NCBI GenBank assembly: GCA_946222285.1 | Contig: CAMIIP010000025.1 | Span: 1-24,581 of the forward strand | Direction: 5' to 3' | DNA from: an uncultured Rothia sp. | GTDB taxonomy: Bacteria; Actinomycetota; Actinomycetes; Actinomycetales; Micrococcaceae | DNA: 24,581 nt | Translations under genes and position numbers: made by a program | In this document: piece by piece, positions 8,316 to 16,161 of the stretch | How the letters are laid out: every line of letters starts with the position of its first letter | How positions within the stretch are numbered: position 1 is the stretch's first letter | Notes under the pieces: generated by a model | The model's database searches: none | Told to the model about the DNA's origin: nothing | The model's input: the letters and a program-made list of their open reading frames with translations, nothing else

Positions 8316-9113
8316 TTACTTAGCCTTGATGATGTTGTTCAGAACCGAGGTAAAAATACCCAGGCCGTCTGCGCCACCGCGCAAATCAACATCGCCAAAA
8401 CCGGAAGAAGAAGGGCCGAAGCCAGCCTCTACGGCGTGCTCGGGGTGGGGCATCAGACCGACGACGTTACCGCGCGCGTTGGTGATCCCAGCAATGTCGT
8501 TGCGTGAACCGTTGGGGTTGAAACCCACGTAGCGGAAAGCAATACGGTTCTCAGCCTCAAGCTCGTCAAGAGTCTTCTGATCAGCTACATACTGACCATC
8601 CTGATTCTTCAGCGGAACCACGATTTCCGTGCCCGCTTCAAATTCCGAAGTCCACAGAGTCTGGTTGGTCTCAATACGCAGCACCTGATCGCGGCAGATG
8701 AACTTGCGGTGATCGTTTTTAATCATCGAACCGGGTAGCAGGTGTGATTCGGTCAGAATCTGGAAGCCGTTGCAGATACCCAAAACGGGAAGCGCAGCAT
8801 CAGAATGAGCAGCATCAATGACCGAGGACATGACAGCCGCCTTCGCCGCGATAGCGCCGGCACGCAGGTAATCACCGTAGGAAAAACCGCCGGGGATAAT
8901 TACCGCATCAACATTTTTCAGATCCGCTTCGTCGTGCCACAGCTCGACGGCGGTGCCGCCGGCGGCGCGAACCGCACGTGCGGCGTCGCGATCGTCCAAT
9001 GTGCCGGGAAAAGTAATCACACCAACGCGAACGTCTTTGAGCGAATCGTTGGTAGGAGCCTGGGAGAAATCACCCACCAGGGGAACTTCAGTAACAGAGA
9101 GAGTTTCAGCCAT
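8316..9113 (-). CDS. purQ: Phosphoribosylformylglycinamidine synthase, glutaminase subunit
   Basis: PurQ hydrolyses glutamine and channels ammonia to PurL, with PurS bridging the complex. The 265-residue product is a class I glutamine amidotransferase. The nucleophile cysteine lies in VLGICNGFQIL (about C114), the oxyanion region in IIPGGFSYGDYLRAG (about 72-86), and the catalytic His-Glu pair in MPHPEHAVE near the C-terminus. Family members usually begin just before GVITFPGT. Here about 29 extra residues precede that point. The start is nonetheless well supported: GGAGG sits 8 bases before the ATG, within the end of purS. Its ATG follows the purS stop by 3 bases, indicating translational coupling. 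Confidence 0.97.
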   Translation of the reverse strand: MAETLSVTEVPLVGDFSQAPTNDSLKDVRVGVITFPGTLDDRDAARAVRAAGGTAVELWHDEADLKNVDAVIIPGGFSYGDYLRAGAIAAKAAVMSSVIDAAHSDAALPVLGICNGFQILTESHLLPGSMIKNDHRKFICRDQVLRIETNQTLWTSEFEAGTEIVVPLKNQDGQYVADQKTLDELEAENRIAFRYVGFNPNGSRNDIAGITNARGNVVGLMPHPEHAVEAGFGPSSSGFGDVDLRGGADGLGIFTSVLNNIIKAK

Positions 9114-9116
9114 GGA

Positions 9117-9368
9117 TTAGTCCTCCAAGGCTGAAACGTTGACAACATCTTCAATCACCGGATTAGAGAGCAACTCTTCTGCCGCGGTACGAGCCTGCGC
9201 CAGCAACTCCTCGGTTGCTTCACCCTCCACGGTGAGCTCAAAACGCTTACCCTGACGAACATCGGTGAAGGCATTCAAACCGATACGGGGAAGCTCATTG
9301 GCGATCGCCTTGCCCTGGGGGTCAAGAATTTCGGGCTTGAGCATTACATCAACTACGATACGGGCCAT
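9117..9368 (-). CDS. purS: Phosphoribosylformylglycinamidine synthase, PurS subunit
   Basis: PurS is the small structural subunit that holds PurQ and PurL together in bacteria whose PurL is the short type. The 83-residue product has the family's beta-alpha-beta-beta-alpha-beta pattern. It opens with VVDVMLKPEILDPQGKAI and has DVRQGKRFEL in the middle and a short acidic tail. Length is typical. AAGGAG lies 11 bases upstream of the ATG at 9368. It is the first gene of the purS-purQ-purL operon, so the 125-base divergent region up to 9494 should hold the operon promoter. I see no PurR-box-like palindrome or purine riboswitch there. Confidence 0.95.
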   Translation of the reverse strand: MARIVVDVMLKPEILDPQGKAIANELPRIGLNAFTDVRQGKRFELTVEGEATEELLAQARTAAEELLSNPVIEDVVNVSALED

Positions 9369-9481
9369 TTGGCAGGCACTCCTTGGTGTGCAGAAACTAC
9401 ATGTGAGCCGTCTCCAATCCTAACGTACGTAAGGAGCCTCTACCTAGGGCTTTAAATACGATCTAGGAGTTCCGTTATATA

Positions 9482-9487
9482 TAATAT
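9482..9487 (+). promoter_or_regulatory. -10 element (TAATAT) for a leaderless His-rich membrane protein mRNA
   Basis: TATAAT (9480-9485) and TAATAT (9482-9487) overlap in a very AT-rich stretch. The latter ends exactly 6 bases before the ATG at 9494. There is no Shine-Dalgarno sequence, so the transcript probably begins at the ATG. Confidence 0.5.
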
Positions 9488-9493
9488 TTTCTT

Positions 9494-10135
9494 ATGCACA
9501 CAGACGGTAGAAAGAAGAAGGCCCTTCGCGGTCTACTTTCTGCTGTTTGCGCTACCTACGCAGCTTTGACTCTGCATACTTTTGCCCATGGAACCACAAG
9601 TATTTTTGGCTTGTTTCTTGCCTTTGCGCTCTCGCTACTTGTCTGCACTTTGTGCTCTAGCCAGCATCGGTCATTACTGCGTCTCACTCTTACATCGTTA
9701 GTGAGTCAGCTTTTTTACCACGTTTTATTCTCAGCGACGATGACGACTCCCCACCTGGCCAATAAAGGTGGGGGACATGCGGGGCACCACTCTGCGGTGG
9801 GCTCTGCACAAACCGATTCGATCATCACCAGCTCATCAGCCCACGGCGGCTTACCCATGTTCTGGGGCCATATATTCGCCGCCGCCATTACGGTAGCAAT
9901 TCTTCACTACGCGGAAAATCTTTGCCAAGCGATTGCGTACCTGGTTGACGCTGTAATTGCGGTTATCTGGGTCTTTTTCAGAGCGAATATTGGAGGTAAT
10001 TTTCAGGCTCCTCCTTCATCTAATGTTTGCCCTGAAGAGCAAGCTTTCCTTCCATTATGTGCTGACTATCCGCCACCTATTCAACGCGGACCACCTTACT
10101 TTCTGAAACCAACTCTCTCCACAACACCCTGCTAA
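9494..10135 (+). CDS. Histidine-rich membrane protein, function unknown
   Basis: I do not recognise this 213-residue protein. It has about five hydrophobic segments (roughly residues 12-31, 35-54, 62-82, 121-140 and 145-163). Between the third and fourth lies a hydrophilic loop with a His cluster (GGGHAGHH, 93-99). Further histidines sit at helix ends (HTFAHG at 28-33, GHIF near 126, HYAE near 138). The C-terminal 45 residues are proline-rich and likely soluble. Four-helix His-rich proteins of this type sit beside PepSY transporters in other Actinobacteria, and the next gene here is such a protein. A role in metal or haem handling is inferred from this context and the histidines. A 7-bp hairpin overlaps the stop codon. 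Confidence 0.7.
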   Translation: MHTDGRKKKALRGLLSAVCATYAALTLHTFAHGTTSIFGLFLAFALSLLVCTLCSSQHRSLLRLTLTSLVSQLFYHVLFSATMTTPHLANKGGGHAGHHSAVGSAQTDSIITSSSAHGGLPMFWGHIFAAAITVAILHYAENLCQAIAYLVDAVIAVIWVFFRANIGGNFQAPPSSNVCPEEQAFLPLCADYPPPIQRGPPYFLKPTLSTTPC

Positions 10136-10143
10136 ACAGGGTG
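10125..10143 (+). promoter_or_regulatory. Hairpin over the stop codon of the His-rich protein gene
   Basis: CACCCTG (10125-10131) pairs with CAGGGTG (10137-10143) around CTAAA, and the stop codon TAA (10133-10135) sits in the loop. No T-run follows, so it is probably not a full terminator. It may be an mRNA-processing or attenuation structure between the two genes. Confidence 0.4.
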
Positions 10144-10200
10144 CTATTAGCGCGTTCCTACAACGCAGACTATTAACTTTTAACTTTCAGAAAGAACAAC

Positions 10201-11664
10201 ATGTCTACAACCACGCAGGAAGCCCCTGCCCAAAATAAACCCACACCCAAAAAACCAGGTTCTGCAAATTGGTGGTATCAGGCGCTACGTCGAATCCATT
10301 TCTACGCAGGCATTTTTATAGGTCCCTTTATCTTCATAGCAGCTTTGACCGGCATGCTATATGCGGTAGCACCAACCGCTGAAAAGATGATTTACTCGCA
10401 CGAGCTGTCCGTTGCTCAGAGCGATACAGGCATGTCTCTCACCGATCAAATCCACGCCGCTAACGAACATGTTGGACAGAAAGCAGAGCCGGTTGCAGTT
10501 CGCCCTGCCCCTGCGCCAGGAGATACAACACGTGTACTGTATGCTGACGAAAACTTACCCCAAGGCGAATTTCGCACGATCTTTGTCAACCCCGGTAACG
10601 GGGAAATCCTTGGCGACATGGAAACGTACGGATCCAGTGGAGCCATGCCCCTTCGAGCATTCCTTAGCCACCTTCATTCAGGTGCTATAGCTGGAGATTT
10701 TGGCAGATACTATTCCGAACTTGCTGCCTGCTGGATGTGGATTATTGCTCTTGCTGGAATCGGCATGGCTTTTTATGGAATTACCAAGAAACTGAAGAAA
10801 ACAGAGGTTCTTAAGCCAGATTTTAAAAAGAAAGGATATTTTAGAACTCTTTCCCTGCACCGTGCCGCAGGTATTTGGATTGCTCTCTTTTTACTCTTCT
10901 TCTCGGCAACCGGTATTACCTGGTCTCAGCTGGGAGGAGAAAACGTTGCTACGCTTCGTCAGGCAATGAACTGGCAAACGCCTACCCCGTCTGCAGAACT
11001 AACGCCGGCAGAAACATCTTCAGATTCTCATGCCGACCATGCTGACCACGCCGATCACTCTTCGGGGCATGGGGCGCACACCTCGGGTGCTGAGATGCCT
11101 TCAGATAAGACCTCAGATACTTTCGAACACGTTTTAGACATCGCTCGTACAAACCAGCTGATAGACAACGGCATGGTGGAAATCAAAGTTCCCAAAAAAG
11201 AGGGAATGGCATGGAGCGTTCGAGAGATTCGGGCCGCCTGGCCTACTCAGGTCGATAGCGTGACCGTTGATCCAGCAAGCCATAAAATAGTAGACACAGT
11301 AGATTTTAAAAAAGACTATTCTGTGGCGGCTAAGCTAACTCGCTGGGGAATCGATTTTCATATGGGTATTCTCTTCGGAGTAGTCAATCAGCTCATCCTG
11401 GTAATCTTTGCAGCCCTCTTAATGCTAATAGTGTTCTGGGGTTACAAGATGTGGTGGCAGCGCCGACCTCGTAGAGAAGCCGGTGCCGCATTCGGTGCTC
11501 TTCCGCCACGAGGTGCCTGGAAAAAACTGCGGCTATGGGAAAAGCTTCTTGCAGTAATTTGTGCCCTAGGACTGGGTATTTTTCTACCGCTCTTAGGTAT
11601 TTCTCTGCTGATTTTTGTTGTTATTGATATTGCTCTAGGGCTAAGAAAACAAAAGTCTTCCTGA
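10201..11664 (+). CDS. PepSY-associated membrane protein with His/Asp-rich loop
   Basis: The 487-residue product matches the PepSY-TM family, membrane proteins often linked to iron-siderophore reduction or copper handling. Helices are visible at about 33-58, 174-195, 221-243, 385-412 and 445-475. Conserved-type histidines occur at helix starts (RRIHFYAG at 31-38, SHLHSG at 156-161, SLHRAAG at 218-224, DFHMG after residue 370). A PepSY-like region lies between helices 1 and 2 (FVNPGNGEILGDM) and a second before helix 4. Between helix 3 and the second PepSY region is a metal-binding-like run (HADHADHADH, then HGAH, 277-293). The gene follows the His-rich gene by 65 bases and has only a weak AGAAAG ribosome site. 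Metal or haem involvement is likely; the exact substrate is unknown. Confidence 0.8.
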   Translation: MSTTTQEAPAQNKPTPKKPGSANWWYQALRRIHFYAGIFIGPFIFIAALTGMLYAVAPTAEKMIYSHELSVAQSDTGMSLTDQIHAANEHVGQKAEPVAVRPAPAPGDTTRVLYADENLPQGEFRTIFVNPGNGEILGDMETYGSSGAMPLRAFLSHLHSGAIAGDFGRYYSELAACWMWIIALAGIGMAFYGITKKLKKTEVLKPDFKKKGYFRTLSLHRAAGIWIALFLLFFSATGITWSQLGGENVATLRQAMNWQTPTPSAELTPAETSSDSHADHADHADHSSGHGAHTSGAEMPSDKTSDTFEHVLDIARTNQLIDNGMVEIKVPKKEGMAWSVREIRAAWPTQVDSVTVDPASHKIVDTVDFKKDYSVAAKLTRWGIDFHMGILFGVVNQLILVIFAALLMLIVFWGYKMWWQRRPRREAGAAFGALPPRGAWKKLRLWEKLLAVICALGLGIFLPLLGISLLIFVVIDIALGLRKQKSS

Positions 11665-11720
11665 GCCTGATATACTTGCCCAGCGACTCTTGAAATTCTG
11701 TAGGATCTGACAAAGTCGAT

Positions 11721-12740
11721 TTAAGAAATATCAGGGGTCGCCCGGGCGACACAAACTTCCTCTAGCTTCTGCATGAGCTGCTTGCGCAACTGAATCGAAC
11801 GCTGAGCAAACTCTCGCTGGAATTTAACGTATTCTCCTTTGCCCTCCGGCGTTTCCACACGAATCGGCTCATAACCCCATTCGGTGAGATCATAGGGAGC
11901 GGCCTTCATATCCAGTTCACGAACCTCCCAAGAGAGTTCAAAAGCATTCATGACTAGCTCGGAATCGACCAGCGGCAGAAGCTTGTATGCCCACTTGTAA
12001 ACGTCCATATTCGCGTGCAGGCAGGCCGGTTGCTCCATGAACCGCTGCTTCTCACGGCTAGGCTGCAACTCGTTCTTATCGGTGGCCTGGGGCATGAAAA
12101 AGCGGAAAGCATCAAAGTGCGAACAGCGAATCCGGTTACTCTCCACCACCTGATCCGTACCCTGCGCGCCCAAACGCAATTCAAGATACTCATGGCGAAT
12201 ATTATTCTCCTCAGACCTATATGCCATCGCCCACTCGTGCATACCAAAGCATCCAAAGAAACCTGGCTTAGCAGCAGTATTACTTAGAATCTCGCGGGTA
12301 AAATCCACAGCCATACCGCGTTTTTCTAAGAACGCTTGGGTATCTACAATCGCAGCGGTTTCTTGCTCTACCAGTAACGACGCGCGGGCAGAATCCACGC
12401 CCGCGGCGGCTAGTTCGGCGACGGTTGCTGCGCGGTAAAACTTCTGGGAAACGTACTCGGGAGCATCCAAAAGAATCACGCCCGCGCCCGGGTGCCACTT
12501 CTTAAACTGCCCCGGTTTGAGCGTGTAATAGGTGAACAAAAAATCCTCCACCGGGTGTTTGAGCCCGCGATGACGGCGCTGCACAAACGGATCTGCGAAG
12601 CGAGCGGCACGCTCTGCATGCGCGCGAGACACAGGCTCCCACTGCCCACGCTCCAAGAAGCAGAGCTTACTAGATGAAGCTTCTGCGCTCCCTGAACCCT
12701 CCGAAGCGATCAACACCTGCGAATCCGAAAAAGTTTGCAT
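11721..12740 (-). CDS. Conserved actinobacterial protein (often labelled 3-methyladenine DNA glycosylase)
   Basis: Close relatives in Micrococcaceae are, as I recall, named 3-methyladenine DNA glycosylase, but I see no helix-hairpin-helix or other glycosylase motif, so that label is weak. The 339-residue product is soluble and rich in aromatic residues and Trp. Conserved-looking stretches are RHRGLKHPVEDFLFTYY, GQFKKWHPGAGV and FGCFGMHEWAMAYR, and a C-terminal helix follows. An ATG at 12836 would add 32 residues, but that extension runs through the lysC terminator hairpin and has no ribosome site. The ATG at 12740 has a TANNNT -10 element (TAGAAT) 7 bases upstream and is preferred, implying a leaderless mRNA. 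Confidence 0.75.
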   Translation of the reverse strand: MQTFSDSQVLIASEGSGSAEASSSKLCFLERGQWEPVSRAHAERAARFADPFVQRRHRGLKHPVEDFLFTYYTLKPGQFKKWHPGAGVILLDAPEYVSQKFYRAATVAELAAAGVDSARASLLVEQETAAIVDTQAFLEKRGMAVDFTREILSNTAAKPGFFGCFGMHEWAMAYRSEENNIRHEYLELRLGAQGTDQVVESNRIRCSHFDAFRFFMPQATDKNELQPSREKQRFMEQPACLHANMDVYKWAYKLLPLVDSELVMNAFELSWEVRELDMKAAPYDLTEWGYEPIRVETPEGKGEYVKFQREFAQRSIQLRKQLMQKLEEVCVARATPDIS

Positions 12741-12747
12741 AGCCTCA

Positions 12748-12753
12748 ATTCTA
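12748..12753 (-). promoter_or_regulatory. -10 element (TAGAAT) for the conserved protein gene
   Basis: TAGAAT on the (-) strand lies 7 bases before the ATG at 12740. This supports leaderless transcription from the shorter start, just after the lysC terminator. Confidence 0.45.
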
Positions 12754-12785
12754 CGAACAGTCTCTCCGCCCGGTGGAATAAAAGA

Positions 12786-12822
12786 GAAGGTGCGCGATAT
12801 TCGTGAGAAATCGCGCACCTTC
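12786..12822 (-). terminator. Terminator of lysC
   Basis: GAAGGTGCGCGAT (12786-12798) pairs perfectly with ATCGCGCACCTTC (12810-12822) around an 11-base loop. On the (-) strand it is followed by TCTTTTATT. It begins 25 bases past the lysC stop. Confidence 0.85.
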
Positions 12823-12846
12823 CGGTGAATCATCAAGAGAGTCTAT

Positions 12847-14142
12847 TTAGCGTCCGGTACCACCATAAACCGTAGCTTCTTGCTCCGAATCTAAGCCGAA
12901 CGCGGTATGGATGGAGCGCACGGCGTCGTCCAACTTATCCAACTCGGTAATGACCGAAATACGAATCTCCGAGGTAGAAATCATCTGAATATTAATGCCC
13001 GCCTGCGAAAGCGCCTCAAAGAACTTAAAAGAAACACCGGGATTAGCCTTCATACCCGCGCCTACCAGCGAGAGTTTACCGACCTCATCGGTGTACTGAA
13101 TTTCGTCAAAACCAATGTCTTCCTTGGCCAATGACAGGGTCGCAACCGCCTTATCGCCCTGCTCCTGAGGGAGAGTGAAGGTAATATCGGTGACGTCCGG
13201 GCGGTCGGTAGAAACGTTCTGAACAATCATGTCCAGGTTAAGATCAGCCTCATTGAGCAGACCAAACACCTTAGCGGCAGAGCCAGGAACGTCCAAGACA
13301 CCAACCAAGGTCACCTTAGCCTGGCTACGGTCATGAGCCACACCGGAAATAAGGGGCTGTTCCAAAGGAATCTCCTTCAAATTATTAAGCACAAAATCCT
13401 CGGGGTTATCGGGAAGGACGATAGTGCCCTCCAACTGTGAAAACGACGAACGAACGTGGAGCTTCAGATTGAACCGGCGCGCATATTCAACGCTACGCAG
13501 GTGCAGAATCTTCGAACCGTTCGCTGCCATTTCTAGCATTTCTTCACTGGTAATCGTATCCAGCTTACGCGCCGAAGGTACCACGCGAGGATCGGCAGAG
13601 AACACGCCGTCTACGTCCGAATAAATCTCACATACATCAGCGCCCATGGCAGCAGCAAGAGCCACCGCAGTGGTATCGGAGCCACCACGACCTAGCGTAG
13701 TGATATCCCCGGTCTGCCGATTCATGCCCTGAAACCCAGCAACAATAGCAACATCGCCCTCATTCACGGCACGCTGAATACGGTCGGGATTGACTTCAAC
13801 CAAGCGCGCCGAACCGTGAACGCCGTCGGTAATCATGCCCGCCTGGGAGCCGGTGAAAGACTTAGCTTGCACGCCCAAATCGTTAACAGCCATAGAGAGG
13901 GCTGCCATGGAAATGCGCTCGCCAGCAGTAAGAAGCATGTCTAGCTCGCGGGAAGCATCGGGGTTAGAACTGACTTCAGCGGCAAGATCAAGTAGCTCAT
14001 CGGTGGTATCGCCCATTGCAGAAACGACCACTACCACCTGGTTACCCGCCTTTTGCGTGTCCGCTACGCGGCGGGCAACCCGCTTGATGCCGGCAGCATC
14101 AGAAACGGAAGACCCACCGAACTTTTGGACGATCAGGCTCAT
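12847..14142 (-). CDS. lysC: Aspartate kinase
   Basis: Aspartate kinase phosphorylates L-aspartate in the first step towards lysine, threonine, methionine and diaminopimelate. The 431-residue product begins with the kinase signature QKFGGSSV (6-13). It also carries TTLGRGGSDTTAVALA (substrate and ATP site, about 149-164), EIYSDVDGVFSADPR (about 174-188) and two C-terminal ACT domains (PGSAAKVFGLLNEADLN and GVSFKFFEALSQAGIN). These usually bind lysine and threonine for feedback control. The length equals the actinobacterial alpha form. In corynebacteria the same gene also yields a beta subunit from an internal start, which I cannot confirm here. GGAG lies 8 bases upstream of the ATG. No asd gene follows, although ask-asd pairs are common in Actinobacteria. 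Confidence 0.97.
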   Translation of the reverse strand: MSLIVQKFGGSSVSDAAGIKRVARRVADTQKAGNQVVVVVSAMGDTTDELLDLAAEVSSNPDASRELDMLLTAGERISMAALSMAVNDLGVQAKSFTGSQAGMITDGVHGSARLVEVNPDRIQRAVNEGDVAIVAGFQGMNRQTGDITTLGRGGSDTTAVALAAAMGADVCEIYSDVDGVFSADPRVVPSARKLDTITSEEMLEMAANGSKILHLRSVEYARRFNLKLHVRSSFSQLEGTIVLPDNPEDFVLNNLKEIPLEQPLISGVAHDRSQAKVTLVGVLDVPGSAAKVFGLLNEADLNLDMIVQNVSTDRPDVTDITFTLPQEQGDKAVATLSLAKEDIGFDEIQYTDEVGKLSLVGAGMKANPGVSFKFFEALSQAGINIQMISTSEIRISVITELDKLDDAVRSIHTAFGLDSEQEATVYGGTGR

Positions 14143-14363
14143 TGAAAACTCCAGTAGAAATCGAGGTTTGCCGGTAGTGCTGGCTGAAACTTATAGTACG
14201 TGAAGGGGCTTGTCGGGAGCGATTTATGTGTCACTTGGTGGAAATGCTACGTGTATTACGGATTGTTGAGGGAAGGGTGGAGCGTAGAGCTCACTGGCGT
14301 AGTCGGGGTGGGACGGTAGAAAGCTGGCCCGTGGAAAAGTGACGGCGAAATGATGGTGGGTTA
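14143..14363. other. Non-coding region between lysC and the palindromic repeat
   Basis: This 221-base stretch separates lysC from the repeat at 14364 and is part of a gene-free interval reaching 14536. It should contain the lysC promoter; TACTAT on the (-) strand at 14193-14198 is a possible -10, with no clear -35. I see no ORF, hairpin or riboswitch. Confidence 0.4.
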
Positions 14364-14421
14364 GCGTGAGTTACTGCCCTTGAAGGGGCAGTAGTACCCA
14401 TGCACGGGCAGTAACTCACGC
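14364..14421. repeat. 58-bp palindromic repeat, copy 1
   Basis: The outer arms GCGTGAGTTACTGCCC (14364-14379) and GGGCAGTAACTCACGC (14406-14421) are perfect complements, and in this copy pairing extends to flanking TA on both sides. The middle contains a third partial arm, GGGCAGTA (14386-14393), which can pair with TACTGCCC (14372-14379) to make a smaller hairpin that excludes the long one. It is identical to the copy at 15454-15511, in the same orientation. Confidence 0.9.
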
Positions 14422-14536
14422 TATGGCCGGATTCTCTATCTGAGCTCTTGCTTCGCGAAACGTCACATTTCTAGTTATCCACAGGTTTTGAAGTATCCCG
14501 GTGGCAGTCTCATTTCGTTTCCTGCACTCTAGGTTC

Positions 14537-15484
14537 ATGCAACACGACGAACTCATTCATTTAGTGCTCACCACATCTCAGCTTCAAGACAGAGGAATTT
14601 CCGGTAAGAAGATTCCCAGCCTCCTCAAAAAAGGTGCTCTCGAAAAGTTAGGCCGCGGAGTCTATCTAGACACTCGCGGCAAACATGTATTTTCGCCGAA
14701 AGATAGAGCGATTATCCAGCACATCGCTGTTTTAAAAACTACTCTCCACCCCATTTTGAGCCACCATTCGGCAGCAATGTGGTGGGGAGCCCCGATGCGT
14801 TCTTTCCCGCAGAGGGTTCACCTTTCAACGGCTTCGATATCTGGTTATCAGCGATTTGGCGTAAATGTTCACAGCAACCGCAAGGCAGTTTGCTCACAGG
14901 CAATGTTTCATTCCGGATTCCTGACTCTTTCTCCTTTGCAAACTATTGTGGATTGCGCTCTCACGCTCCCTCGCGTAGAAGCTCTCTGTATTGCCCATGA
15001 TTTTCTGCACCGCAACCTTTGTGCGTTGGATGAAGCTGTTGCTGAACTGCTTGCTCCTGGACCCTACGGTGCGGCTATGAAGAGAACTATTGCTGAACGT
15101 CTTACACCTTTTTGCGAATCTCCGGGAGAAACGCTCTTTTGGGACTTTTTACATGAAAAGAAGTTCGTTCTTCCTTCGCAGCAGGTGGAACTTTATACTG
15201 GCAGGCGCAAGTATCGACCGGACTTTGTCTGGAAAGATCTAAGAATCATTGTGGAATTCGATGGTGAGATGAAGTACTCGGGAGTGTACGGGAAAGCTCA
15301 GGATATTATTCGAGAGGAGCATCTGCGGCAGCGGGATTTGGAGCGAGCCGGATGGAAGGTGCTGCGTGTTTCGTGGAATGAGATTACCCGCTACCCGGAA
15401 CAGCTGCGTATGAGGCTAGAGATGGCGGGGATTCCTTTTCGGGAGCCGTCTTCGCGTGAGTTACTGCCCTTGAAGGGGCAGTAG
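14537..15484 (+). CDS. AbiEi-like / DUF559 (Vsr-type nuclease fold) protein
   Basis: The 315-residue product (from the ATG at 14537) has two parts. The N-terminal ~80 residues resemble the winged-helix of AbiEi-type antitoxins (LTTSQLQDRGISGKKIPSLLKKGALEKLGRGVY, then a HHSAAMWWG segment). The C-terminal part is a DUF559 domain of the PD-(D/E)XK/Vsr-like fold, with PDFVWKDLRIIVEFDGEMKY carrying the Asp and Glu metal ligands, and QRDLERAGWKVLRVSW. Such proteins are common and scattered in Actinobacteria with unproven function. A GTG at 14501 would add 12 residues but lacks a ribosome site. The last residues (RELLPLKGQ) and the stop codon come from the second palindromic repeat, so the original C-terminus may have been different. 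No AbiEii partner is adjacent. Confidence 0.8.
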   Translation: MQHDELIHLVLTTSQLQDRGISGKKIPSLLKKGALEKLGRGVYLDTRGKHVFSPKDRAIIQHIAVLKTTLHPILSHHSAAMWWGAPMRSFPQRVHLSTASISGYQRFGVNVHSNRKAVCSQAMFHSGFLTLSPLQTIVDCALTLPRVEALCIAHDFLHRNLCALDEAVAELLAPGPYGAAMKRTIAERLTPFCESPGETLFWDFLHEKKFVLPSQQVELYTGRRKYRPDFVWKDLRIIVEFDGEMKYSGVYGKAQDIIREEHLRQRDLERAGWKVLRVSWNEITRYPEQLRMRLEMAGIPFREPSSRELLPLKGQ

Positions 15485-15511
15485 TACCCATGCACGGGCA
15501 GTAACTCACGC
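15454..15511. repeat. 58-bp palindromic repeat, copy 2, overlapping the DUF559 gene end
   Basis: This is an exact copy of 14364-14421 in direct orientation, 1,090 bases downstream. Bases 15454-15484 are read as codons of the DUF559 protein and include its TAG stop. No clear target-site duplication surrounds either copy. Confidence 0.9.
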
Positions 15512-15669
15512 CTTGTGCTAGGATTTTTCCGACGGCGCACCCACCGCCCAGCGCAGAACCGGCGCCCTAGCCCCCGGTAGATATGTGTGAAGGGAACAAA
15601 CTTCTCGGGTATTTTTGATACGTTTTCCGACTGGAATCGCAGGCTAGGGGTGCAGAGGGTCGATGTAAC

Positions 15670-16161
15670 GTGACTTCTAATAGCAACTTTAAATATCTGG
15701 TGCGCACGCGTATGGAGCAGACCGGGCAAAATTACACGTCTGCTCGGGCGGAGCTTCTTGCAGAGCGAGCCTCTGAAATTGCGGAGCTCCGCCAGGCAGC
15801 TCTTGCCGAACACCTCAATGTTGTGGGCAGATTCTATAACGGAAAAGCTTTTACTGTCTGGCCCTCCAAACGTAAACCTCGTGCTCATGCGCTCCTTTTC
15901 TTGGTGAACTTTTTTGAACCTCAGCGCACCTATTCCGAGAAAGAAGTGAACCAGATTCTCGGTGCTTTATGGAGCGACTTCGCCTTTTTACGCCGTGAAA
16001 TGGTGGAGTACGGTTACCTGCAACGTAACTCTCGTGGCGAATACTGGCTTGCCCCAGAAATCGCATCACGTGAGGGCACTATTCTCGCCCCTGAAGCTCC
16101 TGCCTGGGAGAACCACTGGCTTCCGGATTATTTGGCGGCAAAAACGCAGAGCATTCGGTGA
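15670..16161 (+). CDS. DUF2087 domain protein
   Basis: The 163-residue product has a short N-terminal region (FKYLVRTRMEQTGQNYTSARAEL) of the sort found on actinobacterial proteins predicted to bind nucleic acids or act in toxin-antitoxin-like contexts. A DUF2087 domain follows: F-x-GKAFTVWPSKRKPRAHALLFLVNFF, then RTYSEKEVNQIL, then FAFLRREMVEYGYLQRNSRGEYWL. The last part looks like a winged helix. DUF2087 is usually attached to transcription regulators, so a regulatory role is plausible but unproven. The start is GTG at 15670, with AGAGGG about 10 bases upstream. Its stop overlaps the GTG start of the MFS gene by 4 bases (GTGA), so the two are translationally coupled. The 158 bases before it contain no recognisable gene. 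Confidence 0.75.
   Translation: MTSNSNFKYLVRTRMEQTGQNYTSARAELLAERASEIAELRQAALAEHLNVVGRFYNGKAFTVWPSKRKPRAHALLFLVNFFEPQRTYSEKEVNQILGALWSDFAFLRREMVEYGYLQRNSRGEYWLAPEIASREGTILAPEAPAWENHWLPDYLAAKTQSIR

Noticed and set aside
9369..9493. Purine riboswitch or PurR box upstream of purS
   Set aside because: No aptamer-like structure or recognisable box was seen in the 125-base divergent region.
12741..12836. 32-residue N-terminal extension of the protein at 11721-12740
   Set aside because: The extension is encoded by the lysC terminator hairpin and lacks a ribosome site; a -10 element marks the shorter start.
14364..15511. CRISPR-like array
   Set aside because: There are only two repeats, about 1 kb apart, with a gene between them and no cas genes.
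15391..15888. 165-codon (-) strand ORF across the second palindrome
   Set aside because: It overlaps the DUF559 and DUF2087 genes antisense, is rich in Arg and Ser, and shows no domain.
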